Assembly (NCBI GenBank): GCA_014376325.1
Contig: JACMRP010000330.1
Location: 1 to 6,205, forward strand
Source of the DNA: Pseudobdellovibrionaceae bacterium
GTDB lineage: Bacteria; Bdellovibrionota; Bdellovibrionia; Bdellovibrionales; Bdellovibrionaceae
Direction: 5' to 3'
Length of the DNA: 6,205 bases
Both the position numbers and the translations under genes were made by a program. Shown piece by piece: positions 1 through 5,987 of this stretch. The first letter of the stretch is position 1, and each line of letters begins with the position of its first letter. The notes below the pieces were generated by a model. That model saw only the letters and a program-made list of their open reading frames with translations. It was not told the DNA's origin and did no database searches.

Positions 1-532
1 AGCGATCCATCTGTGCTTCCGGTAATGGATACGTTCCCTCTTGTTCGAGCGGATTTTGGGTTGCCAACACCAAGAACGGATTTTCTAATTTGTAGGATTG
101 CTCACCGATGGTGACTTGCTTTTCTGCCATGGCTTCCAGCAATGCCGACTGAACTTTTGCGGGGGCTCGATTGATCTCGTCGGCCAAAACAATATTTGTA
201 AAAACTGGGCCCTTGCGCGGATTAAACTCGCCGGTCTTTGGATTAAAAATCAACGTCCCGATTAAATCGGTCGGAAGCAAATCCGGAGTAAATTGAATCC
301 GTTGGAAATCCAGCGAAATGGTTTGGGACACCGTCGCGATAGTCAAAGTCTTTGCTAAGCCCGGCACACCTTCCAGCAGAATGTGTCCGCCGGTTAAGAG
401 CCCCATCATAATGCCTTCGACCATGTCCTTCTGCCCAACGACGACTTTGCCAATTTCGAGCATCATCTTTTCAACAAATTGGCTTTCTTGTTTGATTGCA
501 GCATTCAGGGCCAGGATATCAATTTCACTCAC
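1..532 (-). CDS. MoxR-family AAA+ ATPase, N-terminal part (cut by left window edge)
   Basis: Seen: 177 codons are open from a GTG at 532 and run off the left edge. The Walker A motif is GVPGLAKT (residues 55-62), preceded by the family's GGHILLE. Walker B is [10 protein letters not shown] (114-123), and the sensor-1 region ATQNP (157-161) is followed by [12 protein letters not shown]. This order and spacing are typical of MoxR ATPases, which are about 310-340 residues long, so just over half is present. Known: MoxR proteins are cytoplasmic AAA+ chaperone-like ATPases that often sit beside DUF58 and von Willebrand factor A genes and help mature metal-dependent or envelope complexes. Any such partners would lie left of the window. 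The GTG start is chosen because a consensus GGAGGT lies 5 nt upstream and because the protein then begins just before the conserved VVVGQ segment. It is divergent from the HtpX-like gene. The particular substrate cannot be told from the sequence. Confidence 0.95.
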   Translation of the reverse strand, partial: MSEIDILALNAAIKQESQFVEKMMLEIGKVVVGQKDMVEGIMMGLLTGGHILLEGVPGLAKTLTIATVSQTISLDFQRIQFTPDLLPTDLIGTLIFNPKTGEFNPRKGPVFTNIVLADEINRAPAKVQSALLEAMAEKQVTIGEQSYKLENPFLVLATQNPLEQEGTYPLPEAQMDR

Positions 533-537
533 AAAAT

Positions 538-543
538 ACCTCC
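538..543 (-). promoter_or_regulatory. Ribosome binding site of the MoxR gene
   Basis: On the minus strand GGAGGT lies 5 nt before the GTG at 532. No ATG lies near the conserved N-terminus, so this strong site decides the GTG start. Confidence 0.8.
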
Positions 544-559
544 GATAAGACCAGGACCT

Positions 560-588
560 ATTTCACAATTTTCAGACTGCATTCGCAA
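560..588 (-). promoter_or_regulatory. Candidate sigma-70-like promoter of the MoxR gene
   Basis: Reading the minus strand, TTGCGA (588-583) and TGAAAT (565-560) are separated by 17 nt. Each matches the consensus at 4 of 6 positions. The predicted start near 552 would give a leader of about 20 nt containing the GGAGGT site. This is a pattern match only. Confidence 0.35.
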
Positions 589-621
589 GCTTAGTCTTGT
601 GCCGCCTCGCACTACTTGATG

Positions 622-649
622 TTGCTTCAAAGTTCGGTCGGTGTATGAT
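622..649 (+). promoter_or_regulatory. Candidate promoter giving a leaderless mRNA for the HtpX-like gene
   Basis: TTGCTT (622-627) and TATGAT (644-649) are 16 nt apart. The -10 element matches 5 of 6 consensus bases, while the -35 is weak at 3 of 6. The -10 ends 6 nt before the ATG at 656, so transcription would begin at or next to that A and the mRNA would have no leader. No Shine-Dalgarno is present in front of 656, which fits. If correct, the in-frame GTG codons at 641 and 650 lie in or just after the promoter and are not starts. Confidence 0.4.
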
Positions 650-655
650 GTGCGG

Positions 656-1489
656 ATGCTTTCAAACTCTACCAAGGTCTGGATATTTATTCTGCTGAGC
701 TCACTCGGTCTGGTGATGCTGGGTTATAACTTGGGCGAGCGACTGGGTTTATTCGTTGGCTTTCTGTTCGCGATCGGCTTGAACTTCTTCGTTTTCTTCT
801 ACGGGGAAAGTCAAATTTTGGTCAGCCTGAACGCCAAAGAGTTAAAAGGCCAAGACCCTTGGAACTTGCAAGAGACCATTAGTAAATATACTAATCACTT
901 GGGCATCGCTTACCCGAGCGTTTACCTGATCCCGGCGAAAGTCGAAACGGCTTTTTGCGTCAGCCACTCGTGGCGCAAGGGCACGCTTGCAATTTCTATG
1001 GGCCTGTTAGAAAAGTTTTCGCCAGAAGATTTAGAAGCTGTCGTCGCTTACCAAGTTTGTCATCTGCAACGCATGGATAGCTTCCGCTTCGGAGTGACCA
1101 ACACGATCGCGAACGCGCTGGTCGGACTAGGGCGATTGCTCGATCATTTTTGGCCGCCGAATTATTTCTTGCTCGCGAATCAAAAGCAGCAGCCGTTCTT
1201 GAAGATTTTTTCGCCCCTTGCTTGGACCTTGGTGAAGGTCGCGAGCTCCCACAAAATCTATTTTCAGAACGATCTGCACGCGGCGGAACTGTTGCATGAT
1301 CGCTTTCGTTTGGCCGAAGTTTTGTGGCGGCTCGAGGGTCTTGCCCAGACGCAACCGATAAAAGCGCCGCCGTGCTCAAGTCATTTATTTATCGTGAATC
1401 CCGAAGGTTATACGCAAAACTTATTTATGAAATCCCATCCGTCAATTCAGGTGCGCTTGCAGAAACTGATGGGCTACTACCCTATTTAA
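656..1489 (+). CDS. HtpX-like M48 family membrane protein with degenerate active site (probable pseudoprotease)
   Basis: The ORF is intact at 277 residues from ATG 656, close to HtpX (E. coli HtpX is 293). From memory of the E. coli protein it aligns along its length: two N-terminal membrane segments (about 7-24 and 28-49), a TLAISMGLLEKFSPEDLEAVVA stretch matching the segment before the zinc site, a hydrophobic stretch near 180-198, and a C-terminal LFMKSHPSI matching the family's LFxTHPP. The zinc site is lost. HExxH reads YQVCH (132-136), so the first His and the catalytic Glu are gone, and the third-ligand Glu of the REFHAD region aligns with Tyr202, while Asp206 is kept. Known: HtpX cleaves misfolded inner-membrane proteins and needs that zinc. 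Inferred: the product is a non-proteolytic membrane protein, perhaps regulatory or adaptor-like. It heads a run with the DUF1844 and Do-protease genes. A start at GTG 641 would add 5 residues but lies in the presumed promoter. Confidence 0.85.
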   Translation: MLSNSTKVWIFILLSSLGLVMLGYNLGERLGLFVGFLFAIGLNFFVFFYGESQILVSLNAKELKGQDPWNLQETISKYTNHLGIAYPSVYLIPAKVETAFCVSHSWRKGTLAISMGLLEKFSPEDLEAVVAYQVCHLQRMDSFRFGVTNTIANALVGLGRLLDHFWPPNYFLLANQKQQPFLKIFSPLAWTLVKVASSHKIYFQNDLHAAELLHDRFRLAEVLWRLEGLAQTQPIKAPPCSSHLFIVNPEGYTQNLFMKSHPSIQVRLQKLMGYYPI

Positions 1490-1509
1490 GGGCTTAAAAA
1501 GGACCGGTT

Positions 1510-1758
1510 ATGTCTGAAAAAATGGAAGCGTCTTTTTCGATTTTAACAATGTCGATTGCGTCCAGTGCGTGCATGTCAATGGGACTCGCCCCCGACCCGG
1601 ACAGTGGTCAAGTTGACAAAGATAAAAATATGGCCAGATTCAATATCGATTTGTTATTAATGTTAAAAGAAAAAACCAAAAATAACCTGACCGAAGAAGA
1701 ACGGAAGTTTTTGGAATCCATGATTAATGATCTGCAGATGAAATTCGTGCAAGCCTAA
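1510..1758 (+). CDS. DUF1844 domain protein
   Basis: The 82-residue product matches the DUF1844 pattern almost end to end. It has a short Phe/Ser start (SFSILTMSIASSACMSMG, about 8-25), the motif LAPDPDSG (26-33), then IDLLLMLKEKTKNNLTEEE (46-64) and a C-terminal helix ending LQMKFVQA. Nothing suggests a signal peptide, although the first third is hydrophobic. The function of the family is unknown; it is common in deltaproteobacteria-like and other lineages as a stand-alone small protein. The start ATG has an A-rich AAAAAGGA element about 6 nt upstream. It begins 20 nt after the HtpX-like gene and ends 35 nt before the protease gene, with no terminator-like hairpin seen, so co-transcription with both is likely. 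Confidence 0.88.
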   Translation: MSEKMEASFSILTMSIASSACMSMGLAPDPDSGQVDKDKNMARFNIDLLLMLKEKTKNNLTEEERKFLESMINDLQMKFVQA

Positions 1759-1793
1759 TTTCGGCAAGCACTTTAAGCCAAAGAAAGACCAAG

Positions 1794-3266
1794 ATGAAAC
1801 TCTGGAACGCAGCTTTATTGTCCCTTACTTTGATCTCGACCGCACTTCCACCAGCAACCGCGCAAGTCCCGCAAAAAAGTCCTCCGGCAATGAAACTGAG
1901 CGAGCCGCTTCCGGCAAATTTATTTGTGGAACTGGGACGCGTAATTAATCCTGCGGTCGTCAACATTTCTACGCTGGCCATTCCGAAAATGAATCGCGGC
2001 GGGATGAATCCTCAAGACCCGATGTTAGAGATGCTGGAACAATTCTACGGCGCGCCGATGATGCCGCGCCAACGCCAGCAAGCGCCACCGCAAGGACGCA
2101 ACAAACCACGTCCCTACGGTTTGGGAACGGGTTTTATTATCCGCGAAGACGGCTTGATCGTAACCAATAATCACGTGATTCAAGGGGCGGACGGCATTCA
2201 AGTTCAGTTGACCGAAAAGGCCGACAAATTATACGACGCCAAAGTGATCGGCTTCGACGAACGTTCAGACATCGCGCTGATTAAAATCACTCCGGACGGA
2301 AAACTACCGGTCGCGGCCCTCGGCACCAGCAAAGATTTAGAAGTCGGCGAATGGGTTGCGGCGTTCGGAAATCCCTACGGCCACGGTCACTCGATGACTA
2401 AAGGAATTATTTCTTCCAAGGGCCGCGAAATCGGCGAGATCAATAAAATTCCATTGCTGCAAACCGATGCGAGCATCAACCCCGGCAATTCGGGTGGTCC
2501 GCTCGTGAATACGAAAGGCTACGTCATCGGCGTGAACTCCGCGATCGATGCGCGGGCGCAGGGCATCGGCTTCGCGATTCCGATCGACGAAGTCAAAGCG
2601 ATCATTCCGCAGCTAGAAAAGAACGGCCGTGTTGAAAAAGGTTACATCGGCGCAAGGCTCGGCGACCTAGATCCGAGCATCGACCCAAGCTATTTAGGTT
2701 TGGAAGAACCTGAAGGCGCCGTTATCACCAGCGTCGATCCAAAAGGACCTGCCGGTAAAGGCGGAGCAAAACCTTACGATATCGTCGTCGACTTTAACGG
2801 TAAAAAAATTCGCAGCAGCACCGAATTGATCGATGCGGTTTCGGATTCTAAAAAAGGTTCCGCCGCGACGATGAAGGTCATCCGCGAACGCAAACCGGTA
2901 AATTTAAAAGTCACCGTCATCGAAAGACCATTGACGCCATCGATCGCGCGCCAAGAAGAGCCCGAAAAATCTTACACCGGCCACAAGGCGCCGTTCAATT
3001 TAGGTTTCACCGTTTTAGACATCAACCAAGAACTGCGTGAGCAATACCAGATCCCCGCAGAAATTAAAAACCCGATGATCATCGAAATCGAGCGCAATAG
3101 CATGGCTTCGCTCGCGGGCCTTCGCGTGGGCGACCTAATTTTAGATGTAAATAAAAAACAAATTACGAAAGCGACCGAAGTTTTAAAAAATCTAAAAAAA
3201 GGTGCGAACTCTCTTCGCATCGCGCGGGGAAATACTTTAGTTATCGTGACGATAGATGCGAAGTAG
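1794..3266 (+). CDS. degP: Do-family (DegP/DegQ/HtrA) periplasmic serine endoprotease, two PDZ domains
   Basis: The 490-residue product has the length and layout of the family. A Sec signal peptide (1-23, cleavage likely after ATA) precedes a trypsin-like domain with an intact triad: His127 in TNNHV, Asp159 in RSDIALIK and Ser233 in NPGNSGGPL. The regulatory LA-type loop (about 66-106) is rich in Met, Pro, Gln and Arg. PDZ1 spans roughly 281-378 with GYIGARL as its binding-loop region, and PDZ2 roughly 400-487 with the NLGFTV strand. Known: these enzymes form oligomeric cages that degrade or chaperone misfolded periplasmic and outer-membrane proteins, with PDZ1 reading exposed C-termini. DegQ is an equally good name; the symbol marks the family only. 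Its start lies 35 nt after the DUF1844 gene behind a weak purine stretch (AAAGAAAGA). Its last 11 bases overlap the next gene, which is predicted to encode an outer-membrane barrel and hence a plausible client. Confidence 0.95.
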   Translation: MKLWNAALLSLTLISTALPPATAQVPQKSPPAMKLSEPLPANLFVELGRVINPAVVNISTLAIPKMNRGGMNPQDPMLEMLEQFYGAPMMPRQRQQAPPQGRNKPRPYGLGTGFIIREDGLIVTNNHVIQGADGIQVQLTEKADKLYDAKVIGFDERSDIALIKITPDGKLPVAALGTSKDLEVGEWVAAFGNPYGHGHSMTKGIISSKGREIGEINKIPLLQTDASINPGNSGGPLVNTKGYVIGVNSAIDARAQGIGFAIPIDEVKAIIPQLEKNGRVEKGYIGARLGDLDPSIDPSYLGLEEPEGAVITSVDPKGPAGKGGAKPYDIVVDFNGKKIRSSTELIDAVSDSKKGSAATMKVIRERKPVNLKVTVIERPLTPSIARQEEPEKSYTGHKAPFNLGFTVLDINQELREQYQIPAEIKNPMIIEIERNSMASLAGLRVGDLILDVNKKQITKATEVLKNLKKGANSLRIARGNTLVIVTIDAK

Positions 3267-4407
3267 CCTGCAAATTAAAATAAACGTCGTATTACTTTTG
3301 TCATTATTGACGTCGCTGCTTACCGCGTCGATCACGAAGGCGGCAGAGCCCGCCTTCGAAACATGCACGGGGCAGATTCAGAATTTCTGTCCCAATGACA
3401 AATCGCCAGGTGCGGTTGTTGCGTGTCTCAAAAAAAACGAAACGCTTCTTTCGCTGGAATGCAAAGAAGAGATCAAACGTTTCGTTCGCGCACTCGATCA
3501 AGCGAACGAACAAGCTGGCCGATCGCTCAGCGTGCTGGGCGGATTAAGCTCACAAGCTCCCCCGTTTCCGGTAATTTCGCTAGAAGGTATTTACGTCAAT
3601 GGCAAACCGACCGCGATGGATCACCGGCTGAATATTTCGTTGCCCGTTTACCAAACGGCCGAAGACTATCTGGCGATTTCGATGGCCGGAGCGGTCACCA
3701 ATCTTGATCAAGCGGTCGACCTCGGCGGCGGGCTGATGACGCCAAAAGAATTTTCTAGAGCCGAAATCGGCACTCAGTACACTCACCAGCTTTCGGGTCA
3801 TCGCAACTGGGGCGCGCGCGGATCGATCGGTTACGCGACCGATCACTTTTCCGGCAAAGCGAGCGACACCATTTTCAACATCACCTTGCAGTACGGGATC
3901 CCCAGCGCGACCGGCGGATTTTGGACCTGGTTTCTGTTCTTGTCGAATAATAGCCCCCTCGGAAATTACATTCCCTTTCCGGGCGTTGCTTACTTTTACA
4001 AAACCGAGGGATTTACGGCCTTGTTAGGTTTGCCGGTTATATCTTTGCAGTGGACGCCAAATAAAGAGCTCGCGTATTCTTTATCGGCATTGGGTCCGGC
4101 AATCACGGCCGAAGCCGCTTACGGCCAGTTGCAGTCGCTGCAGTATTTTACTTCTGCCAACTGGAACAATCAGAGCTTCATCTTAGAAAAGCGTACTGAC
4201 GACAAAGAGCGGCTAACAATTGAAGACAAAAAGGCCGCCATCGGCATCAGGTCTTTCGTATTTGACAAAATGAAGGCCGAAGCAAAAATCGGTTACGCTT
4301 TCGACCGCCGCATCTATATAGGCAACGGCTTCCGCGATATGCGCAGAGGCTCCGCCAATATAGACTCGGACTGGTTTTTGTCCTGGTCCATCAAGTCCGC
4401 TTTTTAA
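3256..4407 (+). CDS. Secreted protein: Cys-rich GLG1-like domain plus probable outer-membrane beta-barrel
   Basis: The 383-residue product starts with a clear Sec signal peptide (hydrophobic 10-25, cleavage likely near TKAA, 27-30). Residues 34-76 carry four cysteines (37, 45, 57, 69) in a C-x7-C-x11-C-x11-C array with an FC and an ACL motif. This resembles the Cys-rich repeat of Golgi apparatus protein 1 (PF00839), which also occurs in bacterial secreted proteins. After a linker (about 80-105) the rest alternates polar and hydrophobic residues, is rich in aromatic and Gly residues, has no long hydrophobic helix, and ends SIKSAF. A terminal Phe is typical of proteins assembled by the BAM machinery. 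The barrel part recalls DUF6268-like barrels, but only weakly. The ATG overlaps the protease stop by 11 nt and has no good Shine-Dalgarno, suggesting translational coupling. The protein is probably folded, with disulfides, in the periplasm and inserted in the outer membrane. The ligand or substrate is unknown. Confidence 0.8.
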   Translation: MRSSLQIKINVVLLLSLLTSLLTASITKAAEPAFETCTGQIQNFCPNDKSPGAVVACLKKNETLLSLECKEEIKRFVRALDQANEQAGRSLSVLGGLSSQAPPFPVISLEGIYVNGKPTAMDHRLNISLPVYQTAEDYLAISMAGAVTNLDQAVDLGGGLMTPKEFSRAEIGTQYTHQLSGHRNWGARGSIGYATDHFSGKASDTIFNITLQYGIPSATGGFWTWFLFLSNNSPLGNYIPFPGVAYFYKTEGFTALLGLPVISLQWTPNKELAYSLSALGPAITAEAAYGQLQSLQYFTSANWNNQSFILEKRTDDKERLTIEDKKAAIGIRSFVFDKMKAEAKIGYAFDRRIYIGNGFRDMRRGSANIDSDWFLSWSIKSAF

Positions 4408-4460
4408 ATTTACTTCGAAAATTTTAAACCTGACCGTTTCGCGGTGGGCGTTTTCAGCCA

Positions 4461-4497
4461 TGTGCATAATTTGCACATGATGTGCAGATTATGCACA
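4461..4497. promoter_or_regulatory. Double palindrome: two TGTGCA-N5-TGCACA sites, probable operator
   Basis: Left site is TGTGCATAATTTGCACA (4461-4477) and right site is TGTGCAGATTATGCACA (4481-4497), separated by TGA. Each is a perfect 6-bp dyad with a 5-bp centre. The two sites are also inverted copies of each other with one mismatch in 17; counting 3 flanking bases on each side gives 18 of 20. The centres are 20 bp apart, close to two helical turns, as expected for two repressor or activator dimers bound side by side. It lies about 50 bp upstream of a candidate promoter for the small secreted gene. The regulator is not recognised. As RNA it would form a strong hairpin, but no T tract follows, so a simple terminator is less likely. 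Confidence 0.6.
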
Positions 4498-4522
4498 TTG
4501 GAACGAAGGGCGCCCGGATCCC

Positions 4523-4549
4523 TTGCGCTTACCCTAGCCCTTGCATAAT
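4523..4549 (+). promoter_or_regulatory. Weak candidate promoter of the small secreted-protein gene
   Basis: TTGCGC (4523-4528) and CATAAT (4544-4549) are 15 nt apart. The -10 matches 5 of 6 bases; the -35 matches 3 of 6 and the spacing is short. It is listed mainly because it sits between the double palindrome and the gene. Confidence 0.25.
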
Positions 4550-4630
4550 AAACGAAATCCTGACAAAGCGGCGGGCTAAACCCGAGTATACCTTTGCAAT
4601 CACTGACGCCCACTACCCTGGAGTTTTCGA

Positions 4631-4831
4631 ATGAAATCAGTTCTTATTTTGATCGCGCTTATGTGTTCTCAATCTGCATTGGCGTGTTTGGGCGAAGCTC
4701 AAGTGATCGCGGTCATCAAACAAGTTCAAAAAAACGGCATGATCAATGGCCACGATTGTGCCGTCGAAGCGGGTTCAAGCCTGAACGGCGTTATCGTATT
4801 AAATACTGCAGGCGTACTCAGACTCGAGTAG
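4631..4831 (+). CDS. Small secreted protein of unknown function
   Basis: The 66-residue product begins with a good signal peptide (1-18 or 19, hydrophobic core VLILIALM, SALA before the likely cut), leaving about 47 residues that start at or near Cys19 and hold a second Cys at 43 in NGHDCAVE. The two cysteines could form a disulfide. The SALAC site is only a poor lipobox because position -2 is Leu and -3 is Ala, so a lipoprotein is possible but not favoured. GGAG lies 7 nt before the ATG and supports this start over the overlapping longer frame that starts at 4594. The mature part alternates hydrophobic residues (VIAVIKQV, GVIVLNTAGVLRL), suggesting a small beta-rich fold. No family is recognised. 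The gene is monocistronic, converges with the HTTM gene 11 nt away, and lies downstream of the double palindrome that may control it. Confidence 0.7.
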   Translation: MKSVLILIALMCSQSALACLGEAQVIAVIKQVQKNGMINGHDCAVEAGSSLNGVIVLNTAGVLRLE

Positions 4832-4840
4832 TCGTCTGAG
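4817..4840. terminator. Hairpin between convergent genes, possible weak bidirectional terminator
   Basis: CTCAGAC (4817-4823) and GTCTGAG (4834-4840) form a perfect 7-bp stem with a 10-nt loop that contains the stop codon of the small secreted gene. The opposing gene stops 3 nt further on. Neither strand has a T tract after the stem, so intrinsic termination would be weak. Confidence 0.3.
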
Positions 4841-4842
4841 CT

Positions 4843-5544
4843 TCACGGGCGGCGGGCACGCGGTGCAAACAGCGCGAGCCCGCAGATCATCGCGAATGAA
4901 AACAGCATCAGGTTTTTCATGAGCAGCGCGATCGAAAGGTGAAACAAGAAGGCCATCAGTATAACGGGCCAGCGTAACCGACCAGAAATAATCAGAACCG
5001 GAAACAAAATTTCAAATCCTAGTACAAGGTAATTTGCGATAGCGATCGGGCCGCTGTAAGCATCTAAACTTCCGGGAACGAATCGGCCCCAGTTCGGATC
5101 GACCATGATCGCGGCAAGCGCGGTTCCTTGAAGCCATGCACTGCCCGTCACGATCTTGCCGATTGCGCCCGCGACGTAGATCGATAAAAAACTAAAACGC
5201 TGAAGCCACAGCGGTGCCCAAATACTTAAAAATAAAAACATCCGCAGAATTTCGTCTGCAGACGTCATGACGGACGGATGCAGGATCGCAAGTCCCCAAA
5301 GCATCAGCCACAGGATCAAACAACAAAGCCTCGGAAAAATTCCTAGGATCAAAAGTCCACTGACCACGACGCCAATGTGTAGCCCCAATGCTTGCTGCAA
5401 AAAATTCTGAATCAGGGTGTGCTTACTGGGATAAAGTGCTGCGCTAAAATAAAGCTCCCAGTTCGGCCAAAGCGAAGCGAATACGCAGAGCGAAAGCGCT
5501 CCCATCAAGATTCTAAATAGTCGGAGGTCTCTATTTAGCGACAT
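4843..5544 (-). CDS. HTTM-domain integral membrane protein
   Basis: The 233-residue product is almost wholly hydrophobic, with about seven or eight membrane segments (approximately 10-26, 52-70, 72-89, 98-114, 118-132, 165-186, 190-208, 210-227). Family-like landmarks are the opening LRLFRILMGAL (8-18), ADEILRMFLFLSIWAPL (96-112), the IYVAGAIGKIVTGSAWLQGTAL stretch (122-143) with the SAWxxGTAL core, and FHLSIALLMKNLMLFSFAMI (201-220). Known: HTTM domains are related to the membrane part of vitamin K-dependent gamma-carboxylase; most bacterial members have no proven reaction. This one is shorter than the epoxidase/carboxylase and I see no second domain. Its ATG overlaps the stop of the upstream gene by 10 nt, so the two are probably translated together as a pair. 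Its stop lies 11 nt from the end of the convergent small secreted gene. Activity is not inferred. Confidence 0.8.
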   Translation of the reverse strand: MSLNRDLRLFRILMGALSLCVFASLWPNWELYFSAALYPSKHTLIQNFLQQALGLHIGVVVSGLLILGIFPRLCCLILWLMLWGLAILHPSVMTSADEILRMFLFLSIWAPLWLQRFSFLSIYVAGAIGKIVTGSAWLQGTALAAIMVDPNWGRFVPGSLDAYSGPIAIANYLVLGFEILFPVLIISGRLRWPVILMAFLFHLSIALLMKNLMLFSFAMICGLALFAPRARRP

Positions 5545-5987
5545 GGTTGTGCCGCCGAATGTTTCACTGGGTTACCCGAGCTCAAGCTTTCTTCGACCAA
5601 CGAAGTGGACTCCATCACGACGACGCCTTCGGTTTGTCGGTACTTGCGGCAATAGATTTGCAAATACCATTTTAATTCTGCAGGCTCGGAACTCCAGTGA
5701 GTCAAAAACTTTCCGTAGCGAAAATTCGCGAAGTTTTGCCACAGCTCCGTTTGCTCTCGCAAATCAGGAAGGGTCCGTGAGCTGCCGTCAGAAAGATTGC
5801 CGATCACGGAATAACGAGCGGGATGCGGAACCCCACGAAACAACGGTCGGCGCAGCCCAACGCCGGTCGCTTCCGCATAATGGTAAACCCAAGAACCGTG
5901 AGCGGCAGCGGAGACCCCCGGAAAGTCATTCGCGAAAATAACGTATACATTTAATAGCGCAAAAATAAAAAAGGCAAAAGTTTTGAT
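5535..5987 (-). CDS. Membrane-anchored partner of the HTTM protein; start probably a non-standard ATC
   Basis: The frame is open from a TGA at 6059-6057 to the TAA at 5537-5535, but its first ATG/GTG/TTG is a TTG at 5843, giving only 102 residues. Upstream codons read as a credible protein: a hydrophobic helix (KTFAFFIFALLNVYVIFAN) followed by a WVYHYAEATGVGLRRPLFRG stretch that leads into PLFRGVPHPARYSVIGNLSDG. That region resembles the short one-helix proteins commonly found beside HTTM genes, which carry a W..MF.P.P segment and a DG motif. The best start is ATC at 5987: GAGG lies 6 nt upstream and the next residues form the membrane segment. This gives 150 residues. The C-terminal half (about 76-150) is soluble, charged and aromatic. 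If ATC is wrong, the TTG start gives 5535-5843, or a frameshift hides an upstream ATG (6060). The gene overlaps the HTTM gene by 10 nt. Confidence 0.6.
   Translation of the reverse strand: MKTFAFFIFALLNVYVIFANDFPGVSAAAHGSWVYHYAEATGVGLRRPLFRGVPHPARYSVIGNLSDGSSRTLPDLREQTELWQNFANFRYGKFLTHWSSEPAELKWYLQIYCRKYRQTEGVVVMESTSLVEESLSSGNPVKHSAAQPCR

Larger units (their letters stand above)
4408..4630. other. Regulatory-looking intergenic region
   Basis: This is the gap between the end of the four-gene run and the small secreted-protein gene. It holds an AT-only inverted repeat just after the stop (AAATTT ... AAATTT with a 7-nt loop and no T tract, so a poor terminator), the double palindrome listed separately, a possible promoter downstream of it, and a small hairpin CGGG-CTAAA-CCCG at 4572-4584. 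No credible coding frame was seen. Confidence 0.5.

Noticed and set aside
318..548. Plus-strand open frame opposite the MoxR gene
   Set aside because: It lies antisense to strongly conserved AAA+ motifs, has no ribosome binding site and its product resembles nothing.
996..1379. Two minus-strand open frames within the HtpX-like gene
   Set aside because: Their products are Arg/Ser-rich, typical of reversed coding sequence, and the plus frame has clear family similarity.
3423..3846. Overlapping open frames on both strands within the Cys-rich/barrel gene
   Set aside because: Low-complexity basic products without signals; the plus-frame gene with signal peptide and cysteine array explains the region.
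4401..4432. AT-only inverted repeat after the barrel gene as a terminator
   Set aside because: The stem is only A-T pairs, imperfect, and lacks a T tract, so intrinsic termination is not supported.
4461..4497. Double palindrome read as the start of a CRISPR array or a transposon end
   Set aside because: There are only two adjacent units with a 3-bp gap, no regular spacers, no transposase gene and no target-site duplication.
4682..4690. Lipoprotein signal (SALAC) in the small secreted protein
   Set aside because: The residues before Cys are Ala-Leu-Ala rather than the usual Leu-[Ala/Ser]-[Gly/Ala], so ordinary signal peptidase cleavage is favoured.
5543..5941. 132-codon plus-strand open frame opposite the HTTM-partner gene
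   Set aside because: Its product is Arg/Ser-rich with no ribosome binding site, while the minus frame carries a membrane helix and is coupled to the HTTM gene.
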